NCBI RefSeq assembly: GCF_023238205.1
Contig: NZ_CP096659.1
Coordinates: 3,489,626-3,553,625, forward strand
DNA: 64,000 nt
Origin: Halorussus limi
Lineage (GTDB): Archaea > Halobacteriota > Halobacteria > Halobacteriales > Haladaptataceae
Direction of reading: 5' to 3'
Shown: piece after piece, positions 25,657 to 34,186 of the stretch
How the letters are laid out: every line of letters begins with the position of its first letter
Numbering within the stretch: position 1 is the first letter of the stretch
Notes under the pieces: generated by a model
Database searches by the model: none
What the model was told of the DNA's origin: nothing
Seen by the model: the letters and a program-made list of their open reading frames with translations, nothing else
Position numbers and translations under genes: made by a program

Positions 25657-27918
25657 TCAGTTTCCGAAGAGTCGGTCCTTGATGCCGCGCTTGTGAGCGC
25701 GCTCGGCCAGCAGGACCGAGCACTCGACGCCCTCGGCCACGTCCGCGACGAGTGACCCGCCGACGAGACGCGAGAGCAGACCGCGCTCGGTCGCGCCCAG
25801 AATCACCATCGAGGAGTCGGCGGCGGCGCGTTCGATGGCCTCCTCCACGTCGCCGGTCTCGACCCGGAGGTTCGCGTGCGCGAGGTCGTGGTCGGTCGCC
25901 CACTGGTCGAGGAACGCCTCGCCCTCCGCGCGGTCGTCCGCGACGTGCAGGAGCGTCACCTCCGAGTCGTAGGCGTCCCTGAGCAGGCGCGCGACCTCGG
26001 CGCTGAGTTCGGAGTCGGGACCGCCCGCGGTCGGCACGAGGACGCGTTCGGGGTCGAACCCGCGGTCCTTCATGACGATGAAGTCACTCGGCAGGTCCAT
26101 CCCGAGGTCGTCGAACGCGCTCTCGACCCGGCCGGGCGAGCCGTGGGCGTCCTCGCCCCACCCCATCACCACGAGGTCGGCGTTGTGGCTCCGGGCGGCC
26201 GAGAATATCTCCTCGAACGAACGGTGGGAGACGATGGTGTGGGTCTCGACGTCCACGCCGAACGTCTCGGCGTCGCGCTTGGCGTCGTCCAGAATCTGGT
26301 GGTAGTTCTCCTCCCGTTCGTCGAGGTGGTCGGCGGCGTACTCCAGCGAGGTCTGGTCGGGCACCGTGATGACGTGGACCGCGTCCAAGACGCCGCCGCG
26401 CTGTCTGGCGAACGCGCTCGCAAGCGTGATGAGGTCGGTCTCGTGTTCGGGGTTGGCCAGCGGCACCATCACCCGGTACTGCCCGCCGTCGGGTTGGAGC
26501 GACGTCGCGGCCGAGACCGCCGACCGTGGCATCTCGTCGCTCCGCGAGAGGATGTAGTCCGAGAGGATACCCTCTTTCTGGGTCTTCGAGCGGGCGTAGA
26601 CGAAGTACCAGACGATACCGCCCGCGACGAAGACGAACGCGAGCGTGATTTCGATGGGCTTCATGAACGCGATGAGACCGAACGAGGTGAACGCGCCGAG
26701 AACGGGGACGGCGGGGTAGAACGGTACCTCGAAGTCGGGGTCGTACTCCTCGGTGTCGGCCTCGCGCATGACGATGAGCGCGACGTTCAGCAGGCCGTAG
26801 ACGATGAGGTGGAGGACGCTCCCGGCCTTCGCGAGCGTCTTCACGTCGCCGGCCACGATGAACAGCAGGATGAGACCGCCCGTGACCGCGATGCTCCGGT
26901 ACGGCGTCGCGAAGTTCGGGTGGATGTCGTTGAGTTTCGGACTGATGAGTCGGTCCCGGCCCATCGCGAAGTTGATGCGCGAGGACGCCAGAATCGAGGC
27001 GTTCGCGCTCGACGCGGTGGCGAGGAGTCCGGCGAACGTCAGCAGTCCGACGCCGACGGCCGCGAGACCGACGGTCCCGAACGCGATTTCCGCCACGTCG
27101 AGGACGGGCGTCGTCGTGAACTCGGGCCCGAGTTGCCGCCAGTTGACGACGCCCATCATGACGACGAGGATGACGGCGTACATCGTCGTCACGATGAGGA
27201 CGCTCCCGACCACCGCCAGCGGGAGGTTCCGGCCCGGATTCTTGAGTTCCTCGGCGACCGTGGTTATCTTGGCGAACCCGAGGAACGAGACGAAGACGAG
27301 ACCCGTCGCGGGCAGAACCGCGGTCGCGCCGCCGGTCTCGGCGGGGAAGAACGGTCGGAGCGTCGAGAGGTCGGCCTGCAGGAAGCCGAGCGCGGAGAAC
27401 AGCGTGAGGATGCCGACCAGCGTGACGACGATGAACACCTGCAGGCGGCCGGTCTCCTTCGCGCCGACGTAGTTGACCGCGATGAAGACCAGTCCCGCGA
27501 AGAGCGCGCCGACTTGGAACGACGAGAGGGTGACGACGCCGAGACCGATGGCGGGTATCGGCAGGAAGGTCGCCAGGTACTCGCCGAACCCGAGGGTGTA
27601 GAACGCGCTGGCGAACGCGAGTCCCATCCAGTTACCCCATCCGGCGATGCACCCGAACAGCGGTCCGAGCGCGTGGTTGACGTAGTAGTAGCTTCCCCCG
27701 GCTTTCGGCATCGCGGTGCCGAGTTCGGACGCCGAGAGCGCGGTGAACAGCGAGATGACGCCCCCGACGACGAACGAGAGCGCGACCGCGGGTCCGGCGG
27801 CGGCCGCCGCCTGCCCCGGCAGGACGAAGATGCCCGCGCCGATCATCGTCCCGACCCCGATGGTCAGGGCTGCGAGCAGGCCGAGGTCCTTGGCCAGTTC
27901 CTCGTCTTCGGAACTCAT
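25657..27918 (-). CDS. APC-family amino-acid permease fused to two UspA domains
   Basis: The 753-residue protein has about 12 membrane helices (residues 15-440, opening with GVGTMIGAGIFVLPGQ, the APC substrate-binding signature). Two universal-stress domains follow (about 455-600 with VVMGWGEDAHGS, and about 610-745 with VILGATERGLLSRLVGGS, both nucleotide-binding glycine motifs). Such permease-Usp fusions are known in haloarchaea; the Usp part probably gates transport by nucleotide binding. A single UspA gene is directly upstream with a 4-base overlap, so they are cotranscribed. Substrate is unknown. Confidence 0.92.
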   Translation of the reverse strand: MSSEDEELAKDLGLLAALTIGVGTMIGAGIFVLPGQAAAAAGPAVALSFVVGGVISLFTALSASELGTAMPKAGGSYYYVNHALGPLFGCIAGWGNWMGLAFASAFYTLGFGEYLATFLPIPAIGLGVVTLSSFQVGALFAGLVFIAVNYVGAKETGRLQVFIVVTLVGILTLFSALGFLQADLSTLRPFFPAETGGATAVLPATGLVFVSFLGFAKITTVAEELKNPGRNLPLAVVGSVLIVTTMYAVILVVMMGVVNWRQLGPEFTTTPVLDVAEIAFGTVGLAAVGVGLLTFAGLLATASSANASILASSRINFAMGRDRLISPKLNDIHPNFATPYRSIAVTGGLILLFIVAGDVKTLAKAGSVLHLIVYGLLNVALIVMREADTEEYDPDFEVPFYPAVPVLGAFTSFGLIAFMKPIEITLAFVFVAGGIVWYFVYARSKTQKEGILSDYILSRSDEMPRSAVSAATSLQPDGGQYRVMVPLANPEHETDLITLASAFARQRGGVLDAVHVITVPDQTSLEYAADHLDEREENYHQILDDAKRDAETFGVDVETHTIVSHRSFEEIFSAARSHNADLVVMGWGEDAHGSPGRVESAFDDLGMDLPSDFIVMKDRGFDPERVLVPTAGGPDSELSAEVARLLRDAYDSEVTLLHVADDRAEGEAFLDQWATDHDLAHANLRVETGDVEEAIERAAADSSMVILGATERGLLSRLVGGSLVADVAEGVECSVLLAERAHKRGIKDRLFGN

Positions 27919-28346
27919 CCGTCCTCACCCTTCGGGAGTACGACCACCGGCCGGTCGGCCTCGGTGACGATTCTGGTCGTACGATTACCCGAGAGGAACC
28001 GGGCGAGGCGGCCGCTATCGCGCGGTCGGAACGCGACGGCGCTCGCGTCGATGTCGTCGGCCACGTCGAGGATGGCCTCGACCACGTCCCGACGGTACGC
28101 CGTCCGGTCGTCGGCGTCGGGGAACGTCCGTCGGGTCGCCTCGAACGCGGCCGCGGCGATTTCCTCTGACTGCTCGACCGGCGTCTTGTCCGGGACGCCC
28201 TCGCCCTTCTCGACGACGTGGAGGACGGTGACGCGTTCGGGACCGTACGGTTCGAGCGCACGGGCCGAGCGTTCGGCGTCGTCCTCGTCCGCCACCGGGA
28301 GCAGAACGTCGGACAGCAGCGATTGGTCGTAACTCTCGTCGGTCAT
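27915..28346 (-). CDS. Universal stress protein (UspA family)
   Basis: The 143-residue protein begins with the family strand SDVLLPVADEDDAERS and ends with RFLSGNRTTRIVTEADRPVVVL, in which the ATP-loop motif G-x2-G-x9-G is only partly kept (it reads SGRLARFLSGN). It may not bind ATP in the classical way. The start of the permease-Usp gene overlaps its stop by 4 bases, and it may work as a partner of that protein's tandem Usp domains. Confidence 0.88.
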   Translation of the reverse strand: MTDESYDQSLLSDVLLPVADEDDAERSARALEPYGPERVTVLHVVEKGEGVPDKTPVEQSEEIAAAAFEATRRTFPDADDRTAYRRDVVEAILDVADDIDASAVAFRPRDSGRLARFLSGNRTTRIVTEADRPVVVLPKGEDG

Positions 28347-28488
28347 GGTGACTGGTGGTTTTCGGTGGAGCCGTCAAAACAATTCCTACTTGTTTGGAGA
28401 CCATTCGGCCGCGACGCCGTTCAATCGGGGTGTATCTGCCGGTTCCGGCGAGAGTTACCAGATAACGAGCGTCTCGACCGCCGACTGC

Positions 28489-29139
28489 TCACCCGACGTT
28501 CTCGGGCGGGAACACCATGCCGCGGTCGTCCTGCACCGCCTCGAAGAGGTCGGCGATGGTGTCCTCGGGACCGAGGTCGTAGGTCTCCAGAATCGACTGG
28601 AGGCAGGACGGCGAGTAGCGCACCCGGACGTTCGACTCGGTCAGCAGGATGCCGAGCACGTCCTCGACCGCGGTCTCGGTGGTCAACTGCTGGGCGTACC
28701 ACCGCAGGAGGCTGTCGAACACCGCGCCCACGTCGTCGGAGAACATCTGCTGGTGGCTGATGGCGTCGTCGGACTTGGCGGTGACGTGGAAGCCGTAGCG
28801 CGCGCTGACGCTGTCGAGGTCGTCTTCGAGCCACTGCTTGACAGCGCCGGAGTCCACCGGCCCGGACGCGGCCGACTCCTCGCGAGACGCCGACTCCGCC
28901 GGGGCCGACGCCTCGCCGGACCGCGAACCGCCCGACCGGGAGTCCGGTGAGTCGTCGGGGACGTTCGGCCGTTCGTCGGTGCCGATGACGTATCGGTCTT
29001 GGTCGAGCGAGACGACGTTCTCCTCGCTCTCGATGTCGAGTTCGTCGGGGGAGAGCGCACCGTCGTCGCTCGTCCGGTCGGCGGCTTCGAGCGCCGACCG
29101 CTCCTCGGGGTCCCGACCGTCGTCGGGCATCGGACACAT
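28489..29139 (-). CDS. Conserved haloarchaeal protein, function unknown (DUF7500-like)
   Basis: The 216-residue protein has a low-complexity acidic, Ser-rich N-terminal half (to about residue 95) and a folded C-terminal half (KQWLEDDLDSVSARYGFHV, then LLRWYAQQLTTETAVEDVLG). The TATA-like box TTTATGTG (minus strand, about 29160-29170) lies 28 bases before ATG 29139, which supports a leaderless transcript from there. No catalytic motif is visible; the DUF assignment is from memory of the C-terminal pattern and is tentative. Confidence 0.75.
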   Translation of the reverse strand: MCPMPDDGRDPEERSALEAADRTSDDGALSPDELDIESEENVVSLDQDRYVIGTDERPNVPDDSPDSRSGGSRSGEASAPAESASREESAASGPVDSGAVKQWLEDDLDSVSARYGFHVTAKSDDAISHQQMFSDDVGAVFDSLLRWYAQQLTTETAVEDVLGILLTESNVRVRYSPSCLQSILETYDLGPEDTIADLFEAVQDDRGMVFPPENVG

Positions 29140-29375
29140 TGCCAGTGGCTACCGTTCGATTTCACATAAACCCACCGCCTACCCCGACCTGCCGCCGCGT
29201 CTCGCGGGCCTCGCCGTCGGCCGCACCTCTCGGTTCGCCGAGAGTCGTCGCACGGTCCGGACTTCGAGCGACGATTGGCACCAGAAGTCGCAATTTTTGC
29301 TACGGGCCGCCGTATTTTCGACAATCGTTGTAGATGGGGTTTATTATCGTCGAAGTACTCGACACCAATACCGAA

Positions 29376-29600
29376 ATGAGCGTTCAACGTCCGACGACAC
29401 GCACCGAAGCACTGCCGAGCGAACTGGAGTCGCCGCGCGCGAAACTCGTTTATCTCTACCTACAGAGCGCGGAGGCGTCGATAGACGAACTGCAGTCGGG
29501 TCTCGGCGTCAAGAAGATCACGCTGTACAGCATCCTTCGAACACTTCGCGAGCGAGAACTCGTGGAGAAGCGGGACGGACGGTTCGCGGTCGCCGAGTAG
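29376..29600 (+). CDS. Small winged-helix DNA-binding protein (TrmB/MarR-like)
   Basis: The 74-residue protein is essentially one helix-turn-helix domain: AKLVYLYLQSAEASIDELQS, GVKKITLYSILRTLRERELV and a short wing (KRDGRFAVAE). ATG 29376 is chosen because a TATA box (tttatta, near 29340-29346) lies about 30 bases before it. It is likely a transcription regulator. It is tail-to-tail with the next micro-gene, and its targets are unknown. Confidence 0.82.
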   Translation: MSVQRPTTRTEALPSELESPRAKLVYLYLQSAEASIDELQSGLGVKKITLYSILRTLRERELVEKRDGRFAVAE

Positions 29601-29705
29601 TTACTCTTCGTCTTCCTCGGGGCAGAGTTGGTCGGGTGTTCGCTGGTAGCGCGGGGTGGCTACGAACTGCTCGATGCGCTCGCGTTCTTCTTTCGAGAGA
29701 GCCAT
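29601..29705 (-). CDS. 34-residue acidic microprotein
   Basis: An open frame from ATG 29705 to TAA 29601 encodes MALSKEERERIEQFVATPRY and then QRTPDQLCPEEDEE. Composition is typically haloarchaeal (acidic tail), and its stop directly abuts the stop of the regulator gene. A single Cys is present, so it is not a zinc finger by itself. I rate it as real because the composition and neat convergent packing look non-random, but nothing shows its function. Confidence 0.55.
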   Translation of the reverse strand: MALSKEERERIEQFVATPRYQRTPDQLCPEEDEE

Positions 29706-29909
29706 AGGCGAAGGAACTCACGGTAAGACCAAAAAGACAGCGGCCGTCTTCGCCGGTTTAGCGACCGGGTCGGTACGGCGGCCACGAACCCGACGCACGG
29801 CGCTGTCGGTCGTAGACCCCCGACAGTTCTTTTACCGCAGGAGCCCACTACTTCATGATGGGGTTTTGTATGTTCGACAGTAGCACGAGCGCTTTCCGGG
29901 GGAGAGAGC

Positions 29910-30764
29910 ATGTCTGAATCGGGAGACAAGTATCCCGAGGAGTCGGGACGGCGTCGGTTCGTCAAGGGCGTCGTGGGGAGCGCGACGCTCGCGGGACTGG
30001 GCACCGCGGCCGCCGCTGGCATCGACACGACGACTTCGCCGACCGGAGAGGGCGGCGGTATCACCCAGTACTACGGTCCGGAGAACGTCGCCGGACCGGC
30101 ACCGCGGGCGATGCCCCAGATTCCGATAGAGATAGACGACGAGGGGTTCGTCAAGGGCATCTGGCCCGAACCCAAAACTGTGACCGAACAGGGCCGGGAG
30201 ATAACGGTCGCTGAGATGGAACTCGGCGGCATCACTTACTCCAGCGAGTGGTTCCAGTACTGCGGGGTCCAGACGTACCCCGGCGTGAACCCCGAAGCGG
30301 ACCAAGACAACTTCTTCCGGTACGCGAGTTCTCCGCCGTACCAGTGGCAACAGGAGGAGGTCGAACCCGGCACTAAAGTCAACGTCAGCGACTTCGAGGA
30401 CTACGCGACGTGGGGCAACGGCATCGGGCGGGACGGACTCGGCAAACCCGCGCTGGTGACGTGGCGCTCGCAGGACGTGCCGCCGGGCGGAACGATGCCG
30501 GTCCAACTCATCCGGAGTACCCGAGTCGAGGCGATGACCGAGCAGGGCAACGACTGGCTCTCGGAGAGCACCGAACAGGGGTTCATCGCCAACCTGAACA
30601 AGTGTACCCACTTCTGTTGCGTCCCGGGGTACAAGGCGCTCGGGTCGAGTCAGCGGTTCAACGCGGCCAACGAAATCTACTGTCAGTGCCACCAGTCGGT
30701 GTACGACCCGTACAACATCGTGGAGGTCTCGTTCGTCGCGCTCCCCCGACCCGAGGAGGACTGA
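29910..30764 (+). CDS. Rieske [2Fe-2S] protein with Tat signal
   Basis: The 284-residue protein starts with a twin-arginine signal (SGRRRFVKGVVGSATLAGLG) and ends with a Rieske domain: CTHFCCVPGY near residue 231 and CQCHQSVYDP near 261 supply the two Cys and two His ligands. It should be exported folded and stay membrane-attached as the electron carrier of a cytochrome bc-type complex. Unlike usual pet operons, no cytochrome b gene follows; the next gene is a small zinc-ribbon protein. CTHFCC has Cys at the position often seen in soluble-disulfide Rieske proteins. Confidence 0.9.
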   Translation: MSESGDKYPEESGRRRFVKGVVGSATLAGLGTAAAAGIDTTTSPTGEGGGITQYYGPENVAGPAPRAMPQIPIEIDDEGFVKGIWPEPKTVTEQGREITVAEMELGGITYSSEWFQYCGVQTYPGVNPEADQDNFFRYASSPPYQWQQEEVEPGTKVNVSDFEDYATWGNGIGRDGLGKPALVTWRSQDVPPGGTMPVQLIRSTRVEAMTEQGNDWLSESTEQGFIANLNKCTHFCCVPGYKALGSSQRFNAANEIYCQCHQSVYDPYNIVEVSFVALPRPEED

Positions 30765-30928
30765 CGGCCATTCGACCCTCCGGGGCGACCGGTCGCCGCG
30801 ATCGACGCCCGGCGGCCATCCGGCGTCGTTCCCGAACCGACGGGAGTCGCGTCGCCGGACGTATCAGTTTACGTAGCTGGCAACAAACGTTTTATATCCG
30901 CGGTAAGCATCCACGAACGTTGCATCGC

Positions 30929-31126
30929 ATGCTCTCCGCAGTCCTCGACAGACTCAGGCGAATGGTGGGGTCGGCAGAGTCGGGACCCGACGACGAAAGC
31001 GCCGCCCGCGACGACGGCCCCGACCTCTACGAGTGCGAGGGCTGTGGTTCGGTGTTCATCTCGAAGCCCGAACAGTGTTCGAAGTGCGAAGACGACGATT
31101 TCTCGAACGTCGGTAAGTTTAATTGA
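30929..31126 (+). CDS. Small zinc-ribbon protein
   Basis: The 65-residue protein has a basic amphipathic start (MLSAVLDRLRRMVG), an acidic middle, and a C-terminal zinc ribbon with CEGCG and CSKC (CxxC...CxxC). The TATA box tttatat (about 30890-30897) fits a start at ATG 30929. Such micro zinc proteins are common and mostly uncharacterised in haloarchaea. A role in regulation or metal handling can only be guessed. Confidence 0.75.
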   Translation: MLSAVLDRLRRMVGSAESGPDDESAARDDGPDLYECEGCGSVFISKPEQCSKCEDDDFSNVGKFN

Positions 31127-31357
31127 GAGTATATTTCTGTCGGCGTTGCGGCAGTCCGACTACCTGACTAATCTTCTCGCACACGCGAAGGATACTATCG
31201 AGACCCCCGGCGGTGCCGACGGCGGGCCCGCCGACCGTGCCTCGTAAACTGCTGACCACACCGGTTTCGGATTCGCCGACCGCACCGACGCCGAATAGAG
31301 ACGCTTTTCCCGGTCGGGCGACGAGTTTCGACCAATGGTCGCCCGCCGACCGACACC

Positions 31358-32683
31358 ATGACTCGAACGAAACTCCTCGCCGTCGGGACGGTCGTCTTTC
31401 TCGCTGTCTTCGCCGGCGCGGGCGCGTTCGTCGCCACGCAGACCGGCGACTCCGGCGACGCGTCGACCGACGCGCTGACCGCGAACTGGGTTAGCGACAC
31501 CGGCCGGAACATCTCCGGAAACCACCACGTCGCGGTCGGCGGACGGGTCGGCAACCGGTCGCTCGTGTTCGCACCCATCAGCGGCGAGGCCGGGAGCGCC
31601 GCGGGCGACGGTCACGACCACGACCACGGGACCGCGGCGTCGAGCGCCGCGGCAGGGTGCGGGTTGGTTTCGCTCGACGGCACTTCGGGCGCGGCCCGGT
31701 GGACCTACGAGGTGCCCGCCGAGAACTGCACCATCCACGCCATCGCCGACCCGACGCTCGCCGACCTCGACGGCGACGGCACCCGCGAGGTGCTGGCGAC
31801 CTCGACCGAACGGACCGTCGCGGCGTTCGACCCGGCGACCGGCGAGGTCTCCTTCGAACACAACCTCTCGGCGTACGGCTACACCCGGCCGCTGGTGGCC
31901 GATTTCACGGGCGACGCGGGACCGGAGGTCGTCGTCGTGGACGTTCACGGGACGGTGTTCGTGGTCCGGCCGAACGGCGAGACCGTCTGGACCCGCAAGC
32001 TCCCGGCCGACTACGTCTGGGGTCAGCCCCACATAGAGGACTTCGACGGCGACGGGTCGCCGGAGTTGGCGGTCGCGCTCGGCAGCGGCCGCCTCGCGAT
32101 GCTCGACAGCGACGGGACGCTCGCGTGGAACCGTTCGGTCGGCGCGGGCGACTCGGTTACGTGGTTCACGACCGGGCAGGCCGACGGCGACTCGCCCGCC
32201 GAACTCGTGACCGCGACGTCCGGAGGCAACGTCTCGCTGTTCGACGGCGACGGGTCGCGGGTCTGGCAGCGGTCGTTCGGCGCGTACGCCGCGGTGAACG
32301 CGGTCGGCGACGGCGACGACGACGGCACGGCCGAGGTGTACGCGACCGCCCGAGACGGCAACCTCCGGGCCGTCGACGCCACCGACGGGACCGTCGAGTG
32401 GTCGACGAGTCTGACCACGGTCAACGCCCAGATGACGCCGCCGCCGGTCCTCGGCGACCTGAACGACGACGGCGAGGCCGAACTCGTCGCGGCGTCGAAC
32501 GGCGGGCGCGTGACGGTAGTCGACCCCGATTCTGGCGAGATTCTGGCGGAGTACGAGCGCGACACGCCGATTTGGACGAACCCGACGCTCGGGAACGTGG
32601 ACGACGACCCCGCGCCGGAGATTCTGGTGATGTACGGCGACGGTCGGGTCGCGGCGCTGTCGTACGAAGACGAGTCGGCGTAA
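31358..32683 (+). CDS. Secreted PQQ-type beta-propeller / VCBS-repeat protein
   Basis: The 441-residue protein starts with a membrane-anchoring signal (KLLAVGTVVFLAVFAGAGAF). It then has about seven blades that mix PQQ-like strands (GCGLVSLDGTSGAARWTYEV) with calcium-binding DxDxDG motifs (ADLDGDGTREVLA, EDFDGDGSPELAV, GDLNDDGEAELVA). A His-rich stretch (DGHDHDHG, about residues 81-88) might bind metal. Function is unknown; it probably sits outside the membrane as a binding or adhesion scaffold. Confidence 0.8.
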   Translation: MTRTKLLAVGTVVFLAVFAGAGAFVATQTGDSGDASTDALTANWVSDTGRNISGNHHVAVGGRVGNRSLVFAPISGEAGSAAGDGHDHDHGTAASSAAAGCGLVSLDGTSGAARWTYEVPAENCTIHAIADPTLADLDGDGTREVLATSTERTVAAFDPATGEVSFEHNLSAYGYTRPLVADFTGDAGPEVVVVDVHGTVFVVRPNGETVWTRKLPADYVWGQPHIEDFDGDGSPELAVALGSGRLAMLDSDGTLAWNRSVGAGDSVTWFTTGQADGDSPAELVTATSGGNVSLFDGDGSRVWQRSFGAYAAVNAVGDGDDDGTAEVYATARDGNLRAVDATDGTVEWSTSLTTVNAQMTPPPVLGDLNDDGEAELVAASNGGRVTVVDPDSGEILAEYERDTPIWTNPTLGNVDDDPAPEILVMYGDGRVAALSYEDESA

Positions 32684-33083
32684 AATCGAACGGCGGGTCT
32701 TCCCCCTGTCCCGGCCGCTGCGCTTCGACCTGACACCGAGTTCCGCAGTCCGCCGAGCGGGAGCGTGCGCCCGGCGGACCCGGTCGCGTCACAGGTTCAG
32801 TGAATACGGGAGTCGTCCGGGGAGTTCCGGCGGTTTCGATGCGGACTCTGGCACGCGAGTCGCGACACATCGAGGCGGTCTATCACCGCCTACCCGAGTA
32901 GAGTGCGGTGCGATAATTAAAACGGCGTCAGACTCCCGGACCGTTTCACTTTAAGTGAAGCGGGACGGTTCGCGGTCGAGCGACGCCGCGACGGCGAACC
33001 GTCTGCAACCGGCGGTGGGATTCTTAACCCTCGCTTAGAGTGAGTCGGATAGCGCACGCGACTCCCCGCGTGCCCCGCCACCC
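32684..33083. other. Intergenic region with two related palindromes
   Basis: No gene is seen in these 400 bases. A near-perfect palindrome lies at 32941-32963 (core TTCACT-TTA-AGTGAA), and a weaker relative at 33030-33044 (CTCGCTTAGAGTGAG), 40 bases before the next start codon. These are candidate operator sites. An AT-rich stretch near 32915 (ataattaaaac) may be a TATA element. Confidence 0.55.
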
Positions 33084-33437
33084 ATGGAATTCGAAACCGC
33101 GTTCGACCTGCTGAGTAACGAGTACCGACGCGCCGTCGTCGCGCTCTTGGACGAGGAGGGGTCGGTCCCCCGCGATAAACTGACGGCCCGACTGCTCGCT
33201 CGCGGCGTCGGCGTCTCCGCCGAGGACGACCGGACGAACCGGCGTCAGTTGCGCATCGCGCTCCACCACAACCACTTGCCGCGCTTGGCCGACGCGGGCG
33301 TCGTGACCGACGACGGCGAGGCGATTACCCCGACCGAGGAGTTGGCGGACCTCGCGGCGTGGCTCGACGAGTCGTCCCACGTCGCGCCGACAGCGACCAC
33401 CGACCTCGACGACCAGTTGCTGGCGTTCTACGCCTAA
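33084..33437 (+). CDS. Haloarchaeal winged-helix regulator (DUF7344-like)
   Basis: The 117-residue protein opens with FDLLSNEYRRAVVALLDEEG, the typical N-terminal helix of haloarchaeal ArsR-like regulators, followed by the recognition helices (RRQLRIALHHNHLPRLADAG). It lacks a visible ligand domain. The same kind of domain forms the C-terminal end of the protein at 56755-57660. Palindromes upstream could be its own operator, which is inference. Confidence 0.8.
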   Translation: MEFETAFDLLSNEYRRAVVALLDEEGSVPRDKLTARLLARGVGVSAEDDRTNRRQLRIALHHNHLPRLADAGVVTDDGEAITPTEELADLAAWLDESSHVAPTATTDLDDQLLAFYA

Positions 33438-33535
33438 TCTCGGCGTTCTCTCCTCTTGTCGGAAAGACGAGCGGACTGGACTCGTCGCTCACAATAGATG
33501 TGTCGGTCCCGGCCGAAAAGGGCCCGCGACTACCA

Positions 33536-33609
33536 AGCCAGGGGTGGGATTTGAACCCACGAACTCCCGATTACAAGTCGGGTGCTTGAACCGCCCAAGC
33601 TCCCCTGGC
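33536..33609 (-). tRNA. tRNA-Thr (anticodon TGT)
   Basis: Minus-strand cloverleaf: acceptor GCCAGGG/CCCTGGC with discriminator T, D-arm, anticodon stem CCCGA/TCGGG around loop CTTGTAA (anticodon TGT), and T-arm GTGGG-TTCAAAT-CCCAC. All stems pair. No intron and no encoded CCA. Confidence 0.95.
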
Positions 33610-33628
33610 GCGCATCGCCACCTTCTGG

Positions 33629-34186
33629 CTACTCCTTTGTGAGCGTATCGCTTTCGACCGATTTTTCGAGTTCGACGCGGTGGGGAGCGTAGCCGTGGCG
33701 GCGGTAGAACCGCCGGGCGTCGGCGTTGTCAGCCATCACTTCGAGCGAGACGGCGTCCGCGCCGGCGTCGGCCAGACCCGCCTCCGCCTCGGCGAGCAGG
33801 GCCGACCCGATGCCCTCGCCGCGACGGTCCGGCACGACGTAGATGTTCTGGACGATGCCGCGGACCGCGTCCTGCTCGTAGCTACTCGACTCGATGCCGA
33901 AGGTCACGAAGCCGACGATTCGGCCGTCGTCGGTCCCGTCACCGTCCTCCGCATTCCCGGCGTCCTCGCCCGCGTCTTCGGCGTCCACCTTCGGGTCGGC
34001 CTCGTCCGCGCGAGCGACGAGGAGTTCGTCGGCGACCGCGCGTTGAGCCACCGATTCCCGGACCGCTTGGCGGTTCTCCGCGGAGAGCAGTCGGGAGTCG
34101 AACTCGCGCTGGCCCTCGGCGAGTTCGACCCATCGGTCGGCCACCGCGTCGACGTCCGCCGTCGTGCCGACCTCGATGCTGACCAT
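33629..34186 (-). CDS. GNAT-family N-acetyltransferase
   Basis: The 185-residue protein has the GNAT acetyl-CoA loop VVPDRRGEGIGSALL (about residues 121-136) followed by LEVMADNADARRFYRRHGY, the standard motif B. A loop rich in D/E/G (about 65-90) is an acidic insertion. Substrate unknown. It starts directly at the base after the pgk stop codon, so it is cotranscribed with pgk; a link to glycolysis is not implied. Confidence 0.87.
   Translation of the reverse strand: MVSIEVGTTADVDAVADRWVELAEGQREFDSRLLSAENRQAVRESVAQRAVADELLVARADEADPKVDAEDAGEDAGNAEDGDGTDDGRIVGFVTFGIESSSYEQDAVRGIVQNIYVVPDRRGEGIGSALLAEAEAGLADAGADAVSLEVMADNADARRFYRRHGYAPHRVELEKSVESDTLTKE

Noticed and set aside
25876-28332. 818-codon plus-strand frame opposite the permease-Usp gene
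   Set aside because: Antisense shadow; low-complexity Glu/Arg-rich translation and no promoter.
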